Shown: positions 1 through 5,658 of the stretch, in pieces
Layout: every line of letters begins with the position of its first letter
Numbering within the stretch: position 1 is the stretch's first letter
From: Oscillospiraceae bacterium
GTDB taxonomy: Bacteria; Bacillota; Clostridia; Oscillospirales; Acutalibacteraceae
Length of the DNA stretch: 9,334 nucleotides
Assembly: GCA_902761265.1 (NCBI GenBank)
Contig: CACWJV010000068.1
Span: forward strand, 1-9,334
Reading direction: 5' to 3'
Notes under the pieces: generated by a model
Databases searched by the model: none
Seen by the model: the letters and a program-made list of their open reading frames with translations, nothing else
What the model was told of the DNA's origin: nothing
Program-made: the position numbers and the translations under genes

Positions 1-1
1 T

Positions 2-1033
2 CAGGTGACCGGCGTCGTGCTGTTTGAAAAAAACTGTCATGAAAAGCTCTATCCGGCGTCTGTCACCAAGATCATGTCGCTGCTGCTGTTTACGGAAGCA
101 ATCGAAAACAACAAACTTCATCCGGAAGACCGTATCACGGCAACGCGCGAGGCAGTGGAAAAAGGCGGGTCGCAGATCTGGCTCAAGGAAGGCGAGCAGA
201 TGACGGCGGACGAACTGCTGCGCGCAACGGCGATCGGCTCCGCCAACGACGCCTGCACGGCCCTGGCGGTGCATCTGGCCGGGTCCGAAACCGCGTTTGT
301 CCGGCAGATGAACGAACGTGCGCAGCAGCTCGGTATGCACGATACCGTGTTCGAAAACTGTACCGGACTCGATGACGACACCGAAACACACTTAACAACC
401 GCCTACGATATTGCGCTTATGTCGCGTGCGCTGCTGGCGCACGAAAAGATCCAAAAGTATACGACCGTCTGGATGGACAGCCTGCGCAACGGCCAAACGC
501 AGCTTGTCAACACCAACAAGCTCGTGCGTTTTTATACCGGAACCACCGGCCTTAAAACCGGCACCACCGGCAAGGCCGGCTGCTGTGTCAGCGCCAGCGC
601 CCGCCGCGACGGGATGCATCTGATCGCCGTTGTCCTGCACGCGCCCACAAGCAACGACCGCTTTGCCGATGCAAAAACAATGCTTGACTGGGGCTTTGCG
701 TCGTTTGAATCCGTCGCGCCGGACCTTGACAAAGCCGCATTACATCCCGTGCCGGTGCGCCGCGGAATTGTGCAGAGTGTTAAAGTTCAGCCGCCAAAGC
801 TGCAAAGCCTGCTGCTGAAAACCGGTGAAAAGGAAAAGCTGCAAACAACCGTCGAACTGGCCGGCGATGTTTTTGCCCCGGTGGAAAAAGGACAGCAGCT
901 TGGCACGCTGTCCGTCTTGCTCGACGGCAAAACGCTTGCCGAATACCCGTTGTGCGCGGCGTGCGACGTGCGTGCGCGTACGCTTTGGGACGCGTTCTTG
1001 CGGCTGTTTTCGGCGCTGCGTGTGCGTGCCTGA
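2..1033 (+). CDS. D-alanyl-D-alanine carboxypeptidase, DacF/PBP5 type (5' end missing)
   Basis: A serine DD-carboxypeptidase (peptidase family S11, low-molecular-weight penicillin-binding protein) that removes the terminal D-Ala from peptidoglycan pentapeptides outside the membrane. The frame is open from base 2, so the gene starts upstream; the signal peptide and first strands, probably 30-60 residues, are missing. Counting from the GTG at base 5 (probably an internal codon), all three active-site motifs are present: SVTK at 19-22 (nucleophile Ser19, Lys22), SAN at 79-81 and KTG at 184-186 (in KTGTTGKAG). A C-terminal beta-rich region of about 90 residues fits the PBP5_C domain. The last ~20 residues (TLWDAFLRLFSALRV) look like the amphipathic helix that anchors this family to the membrane. 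No terminator is visible between its stop and the pgi promoter about 20 bases downstream. The family call is firm; the exact paralogue (dacA, dacB or dacF) is not decidable. Confidence 0.93.
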   Translation, partial: QVTGVVLFEKNCHEKLYPASVTKIMSLLLFTEAIENNKLHPEDRITATREAVEKGGSQIWLKEGEQMTADELLRATAIGSANDACTALAVHLAGSETAFVRQMNERAQQLGMHDTVFENCTGLDDDTETHLTTAYDIALMSRALLAHEKIQKYTTVWMDSLRNGQTQLVNTNKLVRFYTGTTGLKTGTTGKAGCCVSASARRDGMHLIAVVLHAPTSNDRFADAKTMLDWGFASFESVAPDLDKAALHPVPVRRGIVQSVKVQPPKLQSLLLKTGEKEKLQTTVELAGDVFAPVEKGQQLGTLSVLLDGKTLAEYPLCAACDVRARTLWDAFLRLFSALRVRA

Positions 1034-1055
1034 CGGAAAAAGTCACTGTGGGCGG

Positions 1056-1084
1056 TTGACAAAACGGACGTTTTGTATTAAAAT
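1056..1084 (+). promoter_or_regulatory. Sigma-A promoter for pgi
   Basis: A -35 box TTGACA (1056-1061, 6/6) and a -10 box TAAAAT (1079-1084, 5/6) are separated by exactly 17 bases. Transcription should start near 1091, giving a leader of about 32 bases before the pgi ATG. The spacer carries a perfect inverted repeat, listed separately. The call rests on consensus match only. Confidence 0.85.
1059..1076. repeat. Perfect 8+8 bp palindrome inside the pgi promoter; operator candidate
   Basis: ACAAAACG (1059-1066) and CGTTTTGT (1069-1076) are exact reverse complements around a central GA. The left arm overlaps the last three bases of the -35 box and the right arm ends two bases before the -10 box. 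A repressor dimer bound here would block RNA polymerase. The two-base centre and AT-rich arms make an RNA terminator hairpin unlikely. The regulator is unknown, and operator function is inferred from symmetry and position. Confidence 0.5.
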
Positions 1085-1111
1085 GACAAATAACTATTTT
1101 GACCAATCACC

Positions 1112-1117
1112 AGGAGG
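1112..1117 (+). promoter_or_regulatory. Ribosome binding site that fixes the pgi start
   Basis: AGGAGG lies 5 bases before the ATG at 1123. An in-frame TTG at 1099 would add eight residues but has no ribosome binding site, so 1123 is the better start. Confidence 0.85.
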
Positions 1118-1122
1118 CAGTT

Positions 1123-2463
1123 ATGTCATTTACGTTTTCTAAAAAATATGCCGCGCCGTTTGTGACGGACGCTGAAATAGAAAGCTACCGCGAAAAAATC
1201 ACCGAAGCACACCGTATGCTGCACAACGGCACAGGTGTCGGCAACGACCGGCTCGGCTGGATCGATCTGCCGGTCAATTATGACAAGGAGGAATTTGCCC
1301 GGATCAAAGACGCCGCCAAGCGGATTCAAGCGCATTCCGACGTGTTGATCGTCATCGGCATCGGCGGGTCCTATCTGGGCGCCCGTGCCGTGATCGAAGG
1401 GATCAAATCGGTGCATTACAATGAGCTGCGCGACGGCACGCCGGCGATCTATTTTTCCGGCAACTCGATCAGCCCGGCTGCGCTGTGCGATCTGATTAAA
1501 ATCTGCGAAGGCAAAGATTTTTCCGTCAACGTGATCTCCAAATCCGGCACCACGACGGAACCGGCGATCTCGTTCCGTGTGTTCCGCGATATGCTGATCC
1601 GAAAATACGGCGACAAGGGCGCTGCAGAGCGCATCTTTGTGACGACTGACCGCGAAAAAGGCACGCTCAAGCAGCTTGCCGATGCGCAGGGCTACGAGAC
1701 TTTCGTGGTGCCCGACGATGTCGGCGGACGCTATTCCGTGCTGACAGCCGTCGGCCTGCTGCCGATCGCTGCCGCGGGGATCGACATCGACGCGCTGATG
1801 GGCGGCGCCGCCAAAGCGAGAGCTGACTTCATGCGCGACGATCTGTCCGAAAACGTCTGCTACCAATATGCTGCCGTGCGCAACGTTTTGTACGGCAAAG
1901 GCAAAAAGATGGAGATGTTCATCAGCTATGAGCCGAACTTTCTTTTGATGAACGAATGGATCAAGCAGCTTTTCGGCGAAAGCGAAGGCAAAGAGGGCAA
2001 GGGACTGTTCCCTTGTTCCGCGATCTTTTCCACCGATCTGCATTCTCTCGGTCAGTATATTCAACAGGGCGAACGCCTGATGTTTGAAACGGTTGTCCGT
2101 TTCGAGCAGCCGCAGCACGAATACATCATCGAAACCGATCCCGTCAACGCCGACGGCCTCAATTTCCTTGCCGGCAAACCGATGTCGTTTGTCAACGAAA
2201 AGGCGTTTGAAGGCACCGTGCTTGCCCATAATGACGGCGGTGTGCCGAATATCGTTCTGACGCTGACAAAGCTCGACGAAGAAAACCTCGGCTATCTGCT
2301 GTACTTCTTCGAAAAAGCCTGTGCCATCTCCGGCTATGTGCTCGGGGTGAATCCGTTTGACCAGCCGGGTGTGGAGAGCTATAAAAAGAATATGTTTGCA
2401 CTTTTGGGCAAACCCGGATACGAAAAAGAAAAAGAAGCACTTGAACAAAGACTTTCCATGTGA
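1123..2463 (+). CDS. pgi: Glucose-6-phosphate isomerase
   Basis: Cytoplasmic aldose-ketose isomerase that interconverts glucose-6-phosphate and fructose-6-phosphate in glycolysis and gluconeogenesis. The 446 residues match the short Pgi form of Gram-positive bacteria rather than the ~550-residue proteobacterial form. Two SIS sugar-phosphate-binding folds are visible: GIGGSYLG at 79-86 and SKSGTTTEP at 139-147. Both family signatures are present: DVGGRYSVLTAVG at 199-211 and FDQPGVESYK at 412-421. By alignment from memory with characterised Pgi enzymes, the catalytic residues are Glu286 (GESEGK), His307 (DLHSLGQY) and Lys421. The gene has its own near-consensus promoter with a palindrome in the spacer, so it may be repressible. 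Its 3' end contains the promoter of the next gene. No truncation or oddity is seen in the protein. Confidence 0.97.
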   Translation: MSFTFSKKYAAPFVTDAEIESYREKITEAHRMLHNGTGVGNDRLGWIDLPVNYDKEEFARIKDAAKRIQAHSDVLIVIGIGGSYLGARAVIEGIKSVHYNELRDGTPAIYFSGNSISPAALCDLIKICEGKDFSVNVISKSGTTTEPAISFRVFRDMLIRKYGDKGAAERIFVTTDREKGTLKQLADAQGYETFVVPDDVGGRYSVLTAVGLLPIAAAGIDIDALMGGAAKARADFMRDDLSENVCYQYAAVRNVLYGKGKKMEMFISYEPNFLLMNEWIKQLFGESEGKEGKGLFPCSAIFSTDLHSLGQYIQQGERLMFETVVRFEQPQHEYIIETDPVNADGLNFLAGKPMSFVNEKAFEGTVLAHNDGGVPNIVLTLTKLDEENLGYLLYFFEKACAISGYVLGVNPFDQPGVESYKKNMFALLGKPGYEKEKEALEQRLSM

Positions 2464-2469
2464 TATAAT
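2441..2469 (+). promoter_or_regulatory. Promoter for the P-loop gene, embedded in the end of pgi
   Basis: TTGAAC (2441-2446) is followed by 17 bases and a perfect TATAAT (2464-2469). An extended -10 TG motif (2461-2462) precedes it, so the pgi stop codon TGA (2461-2463) forms the TGn element. The -35 box lies in the last codons of pgi. The predicted start is near 2476, giving a leader of about 54 bases. This allows the P-loop gene to be transcribed independently of pgi. Confidence 0.8.
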
Positions 2470-2483
2470 AGTCTTGACCGAAA

Positions 2484-2504
2484 GGGAATCCCCACTTGAA
2501 GTGG
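2484..2504. repeat. Two abutting short palindromes in the P-loop gene leader
   Basis: GGGAATCCC (2484-2492, arms of 4 around one base) shares its last base with CCACTTGAAGTGG (2492-2504, arms of 6 around one base). They begin about 8 bases after the predicted transcription start and end 10 bases before the ribosome binding site. They could be a small operator or fold as a CCAC/GTGG hairpin in the leader. Such short arms also arise by chance. Confidence 0.3.
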
Positions 2505-2529
2505 AAATATACAGAAGGAGGAAATTATT

Positions 2530-2946
2530 ATGATTTCTCTGATTTTAGGACACAAAGGCGCCGGTAAAACAAAGCATTTGATCTCTTGCGTAAACGAAGC
2601 TGTGGAAACCTCCAAGGGCAACGTCATCTGTGTGGAAAAAGAGACCAAATTAACATATGATGTCAATTATCGCGCAAGACTGATCGCAACGGACGACTAC
2701 GAAGTCAAAGGCTACGACACCTTCTTCGGCTTTCTGGCCGGTGTCTGCGCCGGCAACCACGACATCACGGACGTGCTTGTAGACGCAACGCTGCGCATCG
2801 GCGGCAGAGATTACAACGCGCTTGCGAAATTCCTGGAGCAGGTGTATGAGCTTTCCGAAGTGCATGAAACGGCGTTTGTATTCACTGTTTCTGCAGACAG
2901 AGAAGAATTGCCGGAATCCATTTTCAATTTCTGCAAGGTTCTGTAA
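2530..2946 (+). CDS. Small P-loop NTPase of unknown function
   Basis: A 138-residue protein, too small for a multi-domain motor, with a clear N-terminal Walker A motif GHKGAGKT at 7-14 (Lys13, Thr14). A hydrophobic strand ending in Asp (DVLVDAT, 81-87, Asp85) fits Walker B, and a second strand, FVFTVSAD at 116-123, sits where a sensor strand would be. No signal peptide or membrane segment is seen. As I recall, similar clostridial proteins have been labelled 'twitching motility protein PilT' automatically; nothing here supports pilus retraction, because PilT is about 350 residues and has Asp and His boxes that are absent. The start is secure: AAGGAGG (2515-2521) is 8 bases before the ATG. The gene has its own promoter inside the end of pgi and is closed by a strong terminator, so it is probably monocistronic. 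ATP or GTP binding is likely; the cellular role and any partner are unknown. Confidence 0.88.
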   Translation: MISLILGHKGAGKTKHLISCVNEAVETSKGNVICVEKETKLTYDVNYRARLIATDDYEVKGYDTFFGFLAGVCAGNHDITDVLVDATLRIGGRDYNALAKFLEQVYELSEVHETAFVFTVSADREELPESIFNFCKVL

Positions 2947-2959
2947 AACAATGATTATG

Positions 2960-2988
2960 CGGCGGTTACGGCAGTAGCCGCCGTTTTT
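2960..2988 (+). terminator. Rho-independent terminator after the P-loop gene
   Basis: CGGCGGTTAC (2960-2969) pairs with GTAGCCGCCG (2974-2983), a 10-bp stem with one G-U pair and a GGCA loop, followed directly by TTTTT (2984-2988). The GC-rich base and U-tract make a strong intrinsic terminator. It lies only 3 bases before the rnhB ribosome binding site, so it may act as an attenuator for rnhB and yraN if those genes depend on read-through. Confidence 0.88.
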
Positions 2989-3002
2989 GGTGAGGTGTCA
3001 AA

Positions 3003-3611
3003 ATGCCGGATTCTTTCTATGAAAACGAAGCGCGCCGCGACGGCTACAAGATCGTTTGCGGCATTGACGAAGCCGGACGCGGTCCGTTGTGCGGACCGGT
3101 CTGTGCCGCTGCGGTGATTTTGCCGCCGGACTGCGAGATAGAAGGACTCAATGATTCCAAAAAGCTCAGCGAAAAAAAACGCGAAGCGCTCTATGATGTG
3201 ATCAAAGAAACCGCAATCGCCTACGGAATCGCTATGGCTTCTGCGCAGGAGATCGACGAGATCAATATTTTGCAGGCGACGTTCCTTGCCATGCGCCGCG
3301 CGGTTGCGATGCTGGAAGTACAGCCGGACTGCGCGCTGATCGACGGCAACGGCAAACCGGGGCTTTCGATCGAACAGCGCACCATCGTTAAGGGTGACAG
3401 CAAAAGCGTTTCCATCGCCGCGGCGTCGATCCTTGCAAAAGTCACGCGGGATCGCTACATGAAAGAAATGGACAGGCAGTATCCGCAGTATGCCTTCGCA
3501 CAGCACAAAGGATATGGCACCAAACTGCACTATGAAAAACTGGCGGAATACGGCCTTTGTCCCGAGCACAGACGCACGTTTTTGAAAAAGATTTTGGAGG
3601 CGCAGCCGTGA
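3003..3611 (+). CDS. rnhB: Ribonuclease HII
   Basis: Cytoplasmic endonuclease that cuts the RNA strand of RNA:DNA hybrids and nicks at single ribonucleotides in DNA, starting ribonucleotide excision repair. The 202 residues are normal for bacterial RNase HII. The signature IDEAGRGPL begins at residue 21. By comparison with E. coli RNase HII (Asp16, Glu17, Asp108, Asp126), the metal-binding tetrad is Asp22, Glu23, Asp114 (LIDGN) and Asp132 (VKGDS). Conserved NDSKKLSEKKR, AAASILAKVTRDR and FAQHKGYGT blocks are all present. A GAGGTG sequence at 2992-2997 serves as ribosome binding site, 5 bases before the ATG. The stop overlaps the yraN start. No promoter fits between the preceding terminator and this gene, so expression by read-through or from a promoter inside the P-loop gene must be supposed. 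Confidence 0.96.
   Translation: MPDSFYENEARRDGYKIVCGIDEAGRGPLCGPVCAAAVILPPDCEIEGLNDSKKLSEKKREALYDVIKETAIAYGIAMASAQEIDEINILQATFLAMRRAVAMLEVQPDCALIDGNGKPGLSIEQRTIVKGDSKSVSIAAASILAKVTRDRYMKEMDRQYPQYAFAQHKGYGTKLHYEKLAEYGLCPEHRRTFLKKILEAQP
3596..3600 (+). promoter_or_regulatory. Ribosome binding site that fixes the GTG start of yraN
   Basis: GGAGG lies inside the last codons of rnhB, 7 bases before the GTG at 3608. It favours this start over an upstream in-frame non-ATG start at 3557, which would add 17 residues not typical of the family. Confidence 0.8.
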
Positions 3612-3991
3612 CCCGCGGCGAAACCGGCCGTCTGGGGGAAGAACTGTGTGCGCGCTATCTCGAAAAAAACGGGTACGCAATCGTCATGCGCAACTTTCAC
3701 GCGCGCTTCGGGGAAATTGACGTCATCGCCGAAACCGAAAAGGAGATCTGTTTTGTTGAAGTGAAAACGCGCAAAGCGAACGCCATGGTGTCGCCCGTGC
3801 AAGCGGTCGATCTGCGCAAGCAGCAAAAGCTGGTGCTCACAGCGCAGGTCTATCTGCAGCGGTACCCGAGCGAAAAGCAGCCGCGCTTCGATGTGTTCGA
3901 AGTGCTGACCGGAATGGACGGCAAACCGACCCATCAGCGCCACCTTGAAAATGCCTTTGACGCGTCGTGTATCGACGGGTTATACTATTGA
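3608..3991 (+). CDS. YraN family (UPF0102) endonuclease-like protein
   Basis: A 127-residue protein of the UPF0102/YraN family, which has the PD-(D/E)XK nuclease fold. Visible motifs are RLGEELCARYL near the N-terminus, RFGEIDVIA at 33-41 (Glu36, Asp38) and FVEVKTR at 49-55 (Glu51, Lys53), giving the expected catalytic set. HLENAFDAS near the C-terminus is also typical. The molecular role of the family is poorly established; its usual neighbour rnhB suggests a DNA-maintenance task, but that is inference. The GTG start overlaps the rnhB stop (GTGA at 3608-3611), so the two genes are probably translationally coupled. No clear terminator follows. Confidence 0.92.
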   Translation: MTRGETGRLGEELCARYLEKNGYAIVMRNFHARFGEIDVIAETEKEICFVEVKTRKANAMVSPVQAVDLRKQQKLVLTAQVYLQRYPSEKQPRFDVFEVLTGMDGKPTHQRHLENAFDASCIDGLYY

Positions 3992-4014
3992 ACGACTGTT
4001 TCGCATACAAAAAG

Positions 4015-4044
4015 ATGAAAAAATTTTGCAAAAAAGGTTTTCAT
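4015..4044. repeat. Nested inverted repeats upstream of and over the thrC -35 box
   Basis: ATGAAAA (4015-4021) and TTTTCAT (4038-4044) are exact reverse complements, and the right arm covers the -35 hexamer. Between them lies the perfect 10-bp palindrome TTTTGCAAAA (4024-4033). This could be an operator, or merely AT-rich upstream DNA that acts like an UP element. AT-rich palindromes occur by chance fairly often, so confidence is low. Confidence 0.3.
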
Positions 4045-4066
4045 TCTTTGCCTTTCGTGTTATGAT
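4038..4066 (+). promoter_or_regulatory. Promoter for thrC with extended -10
   Basis: TTTTCA (4038-4043, 4/6) is followed by 17 bases and TATGAT (4061-4066, 5/6), with an extended -10 TG at 4058-4059. The predicted start is near 4073, leaving a leader of only about 26 bases. That is too short for a T-box or other riboswitch, so any control should act at transcription initiation. Confidence 0.72.
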
Positions 4067-4098
4067 AAACCCATTGAACTTCCCGGGAGGAACTGACC

Positions 4099-5592
4099 AT
4101 GCTTTATACGAGTACAAGAGATACATCCGTACACGTCACTTCCGCGCAGGCGATTGCGCACGGCATCAGCGCCGACGGCGGTCTGTTTGTGCCTGAAGAG
4201 ATCCCGGCCATCGACCAGGCATTTTTGAAAGAGCTGGCCGGTCTTGATTATATTTCGCGCGCCAAGCGTGTGCTCTCGCTTTATCTGACGGACTTCACCG
4301 ACGAGGAGATCGATTTCTGTGTGCGCGGCGCCTATGCGCCCGGCAAGTTTTCGAGCGAAAAGGTTTCGCCTTTGCATACGATCGCGGACGGTGCCCATGT
4401 GCTGGAGCTCTGGCGCGGTCCGACCTGCGCGTTCAAGGATATGGCGCTGCAGCTTTTACCGTATTTGTTGACCACTGCGGCTAAAAAGACCGTTGCCGAC
4501 AAAACGATCGTCATCCTTGTCGCAACCTCCGGCGATACCGGCAAGGCGGCGCTTGCCGGATTCTGCGATGTGCCCGGCACCAAGATCATGGTCTTCTATC
4601 CGAACGACGGCGTCAGCCCGATGCAAAAGCTGCAGATGACGACGCAGGAGGGCAGCAATGTCAGCGTCTGTGCCATCAACGGCAACTTTGACGACGCGCA
4701 AAACGGTGTAAAGGCGATCTTTACCGATCCCGAAGTCGCCAAAAAGCTCGACGAAAACGGCATGATGTTCTCGTCCGCCAACTCTATCAACTGGGGCCGG
4801 CTGGTACCGCAGATCGTCTATTATATCTCCGCGTACTGCGACCTGCTTGCGGACGGCACAATCGAAAACGGCGATCCCGTCAATATTGTTGTCCCCACCG
4901 GCAACTTCGGCAACATCCTCGCGGCTTACTATGCGCGGCAGATGGGTGTGCCGGTCAAAACGCTGGTGTGCGCCTCCAACGCCAACAACGTGCTCACAGA
5001 GTTCCTGCACGACGGCGTCTACGACCGCAACCGTCCGTTCTTTACCACAACCTCGCCGTCGATGGATATCCTGATTTCCTCCAACCTCGAACGCTTGCTG
5101 TTCCACCTTGCCGGTGAGGACGACGCGCGCGTGCGCGGCTGGATGGCGCAGCTCAAAGAGACCGGCCGCTATGTCGTGGAGGACGATATCAAAGAAAAGC
5201 TGCAAACGCTGTTTGCCGCCGGTTGCTGCAACGACGACGCGACTAGAGCGACGATCGCAAAAACCTGGCGCGACGGCTATCTGTGCGATACGCATACGGC
5301 TGTGGCAGTCAACGTCTATGAATCTTATGCCGCAAAGACCGGCGACAAAACGCCGACCGTAATCGCATCCACGGCGAATCCGTATAAATTCTCCAAAGCG
5401 GTGCTGGCCGCTGTGACCGGCAAGGCGCCCGACGGCGCCGATGAATTTGCGCAGGTTGACGCGCTGATCGCCGCAACGGGCGAACCCTGCCCGCCGCAGC
5501 TTGCAACGCTGAAAGCAAAAACGCCGCGTTTCCTCGACTGCTGCAACCGCGAGGATATGGCGCAAAAGGTCTATGAGATGCTCGGCATCTGA
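4099..5592 (+). CDS. thrC: Threonine synthase
   Basis: PLP-dependent cytoplasmic enzyme that converts O-phospho-L-homoserine to L-threonine and phosphate, the last step of threonine synthesis. The 497 residues and the N-terminal pattern (LYTSTR, ISADGGLFVPEEIP) fit the long class shared with E. coli and yeast rather than the shorter plant-like class. The PLP Schiff-base lysine is Lys113 in GPTCAFKDMALQ. The phosphate-binding SGDTGKAAL is at 144-152, SSANSINWGRL starts at 225, and the glycine-rich PTGNFGNILA is at 266-275. GGGAGG (4085-4090) lies 8 bases before the ATG. The gene has its own promoter and is followed by a hairpin, so it may be its own transcription unit. No other threonine-pathway gene (hom, thrB) is in the window. 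Confidence 0.96.
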   Translation: MLYTSTRDTSVHVTSAQAIAHGISADGGLFVPEEIPAIDQAFLKELAGLDYISRAKRVLSLYLTDFTDEEIDFCVRGAYAPGKFSSEKVSPLHTIADGAHVLELWRGPTCAFKDMALQLLPYLLTTAAKKTVADKTIVILVATSGDTGKAALAGFCDVPGTKIMVFYPNDGVSPMQKLQMTTQEGSNVSVCAINGNFDDAQNGVKAIFTDPEVAKKLDENGMMFSSANSINWGRLVPQIVYYISAYCDLLADGTIENGDPVNIVVPTGNFGNILAAYYARQMGVPVKTLVCASNANNVLTEFLHDGVYDRNRPFFTTTSPSMDILISSNLERLLFHLAGEDDARVRGWMAQLKETGRYVVEDDIKEKLQTLFAAGCCNDDATRATIAKTWRDGYLCDTHTAVAVNVYESYAAKTGDKTPTVIASTANPYKFSKAVLAAVTGKAPDGADEFAQVDALIAATGEPCPPQLATLKAKTPRFLDCCNREDMAQKVYEMLGI

Positions 5593-5606
5593 ATCAAAAG
5601 CGTGGA

Positions 5607-5640
5607 AGCGGCACGTGGGTGACTGCGTGCCGCTCATTTT
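5607..5640 (+). terminator. Hairpin after thrC, possible weak terminator
   Basis: AGCGGCACG (5607-5615) and CGTGCCGCT (5626-5634) form a perfect 9-bp GC-rich stem with a 10-base loop. It is followed by CATTTT, a short and interrupted T-tract, so termination may be partial. The ribosome binding site of the next gene starts 4 bases later. The hairpin could instead protect the thrC mRNA 3' end or attenuate the metallophosphoesterase gene. Confidence 0.6.
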
Positions 5641-5643
5641 ATG

Positions 5644-5651
5644 AAAGGAGG
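5644..5651 (+). promoter_or_regulatory. Ribosome binding site that fixes the metallophosphoesterase start
   Basis: AAAGGAGG is 7 bases before the ATG at 5659. An in-frame ATG at 5641 lies upstream of this site and has no ribosome binding site of its own, so it is not used as the start. Confidence 0.85.
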
Positions 5652-5658
5652 AACCGTT

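Noticed and set aside
1059..1076. The pgi promoter palindrome as a terminator for the upstream carboxypeptidase gene
   Set aside because: The loop would be two bases, the stem is AT-rich and no T-tract follows; its fit inside the promoter spacer argues for a DNA-level site.
1126..2448. Open frame of 440 codons on the minus strand opposite pgi
   Set aside because: It is the mirror of a strongly biased, GC-rich coding frame. The translation is a repetitive His/Asp/Arg/Phe-rich sequence without recognisable motifs, and pgi on the other strand has complete family signatures.
2921..2949. Promoter for rnhB at the end of the P-loop gene (TTTTCA, 17 bases, TAAAAC)
   Set aside because: Each box matches only 4 of 6 bases, the conserved last T of the -10 is missing, and the transcript would begin with the terminator hairpin. 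It is kept as a remark, not a feature.
3992..4098. T-box or amino-acid riboswitch before thrC
   Set aside because: The promoter boxes at 4038-4066 leave about 26 bases of leader, and no T-box sequence, anti-terminator or terminator hairpin is present.
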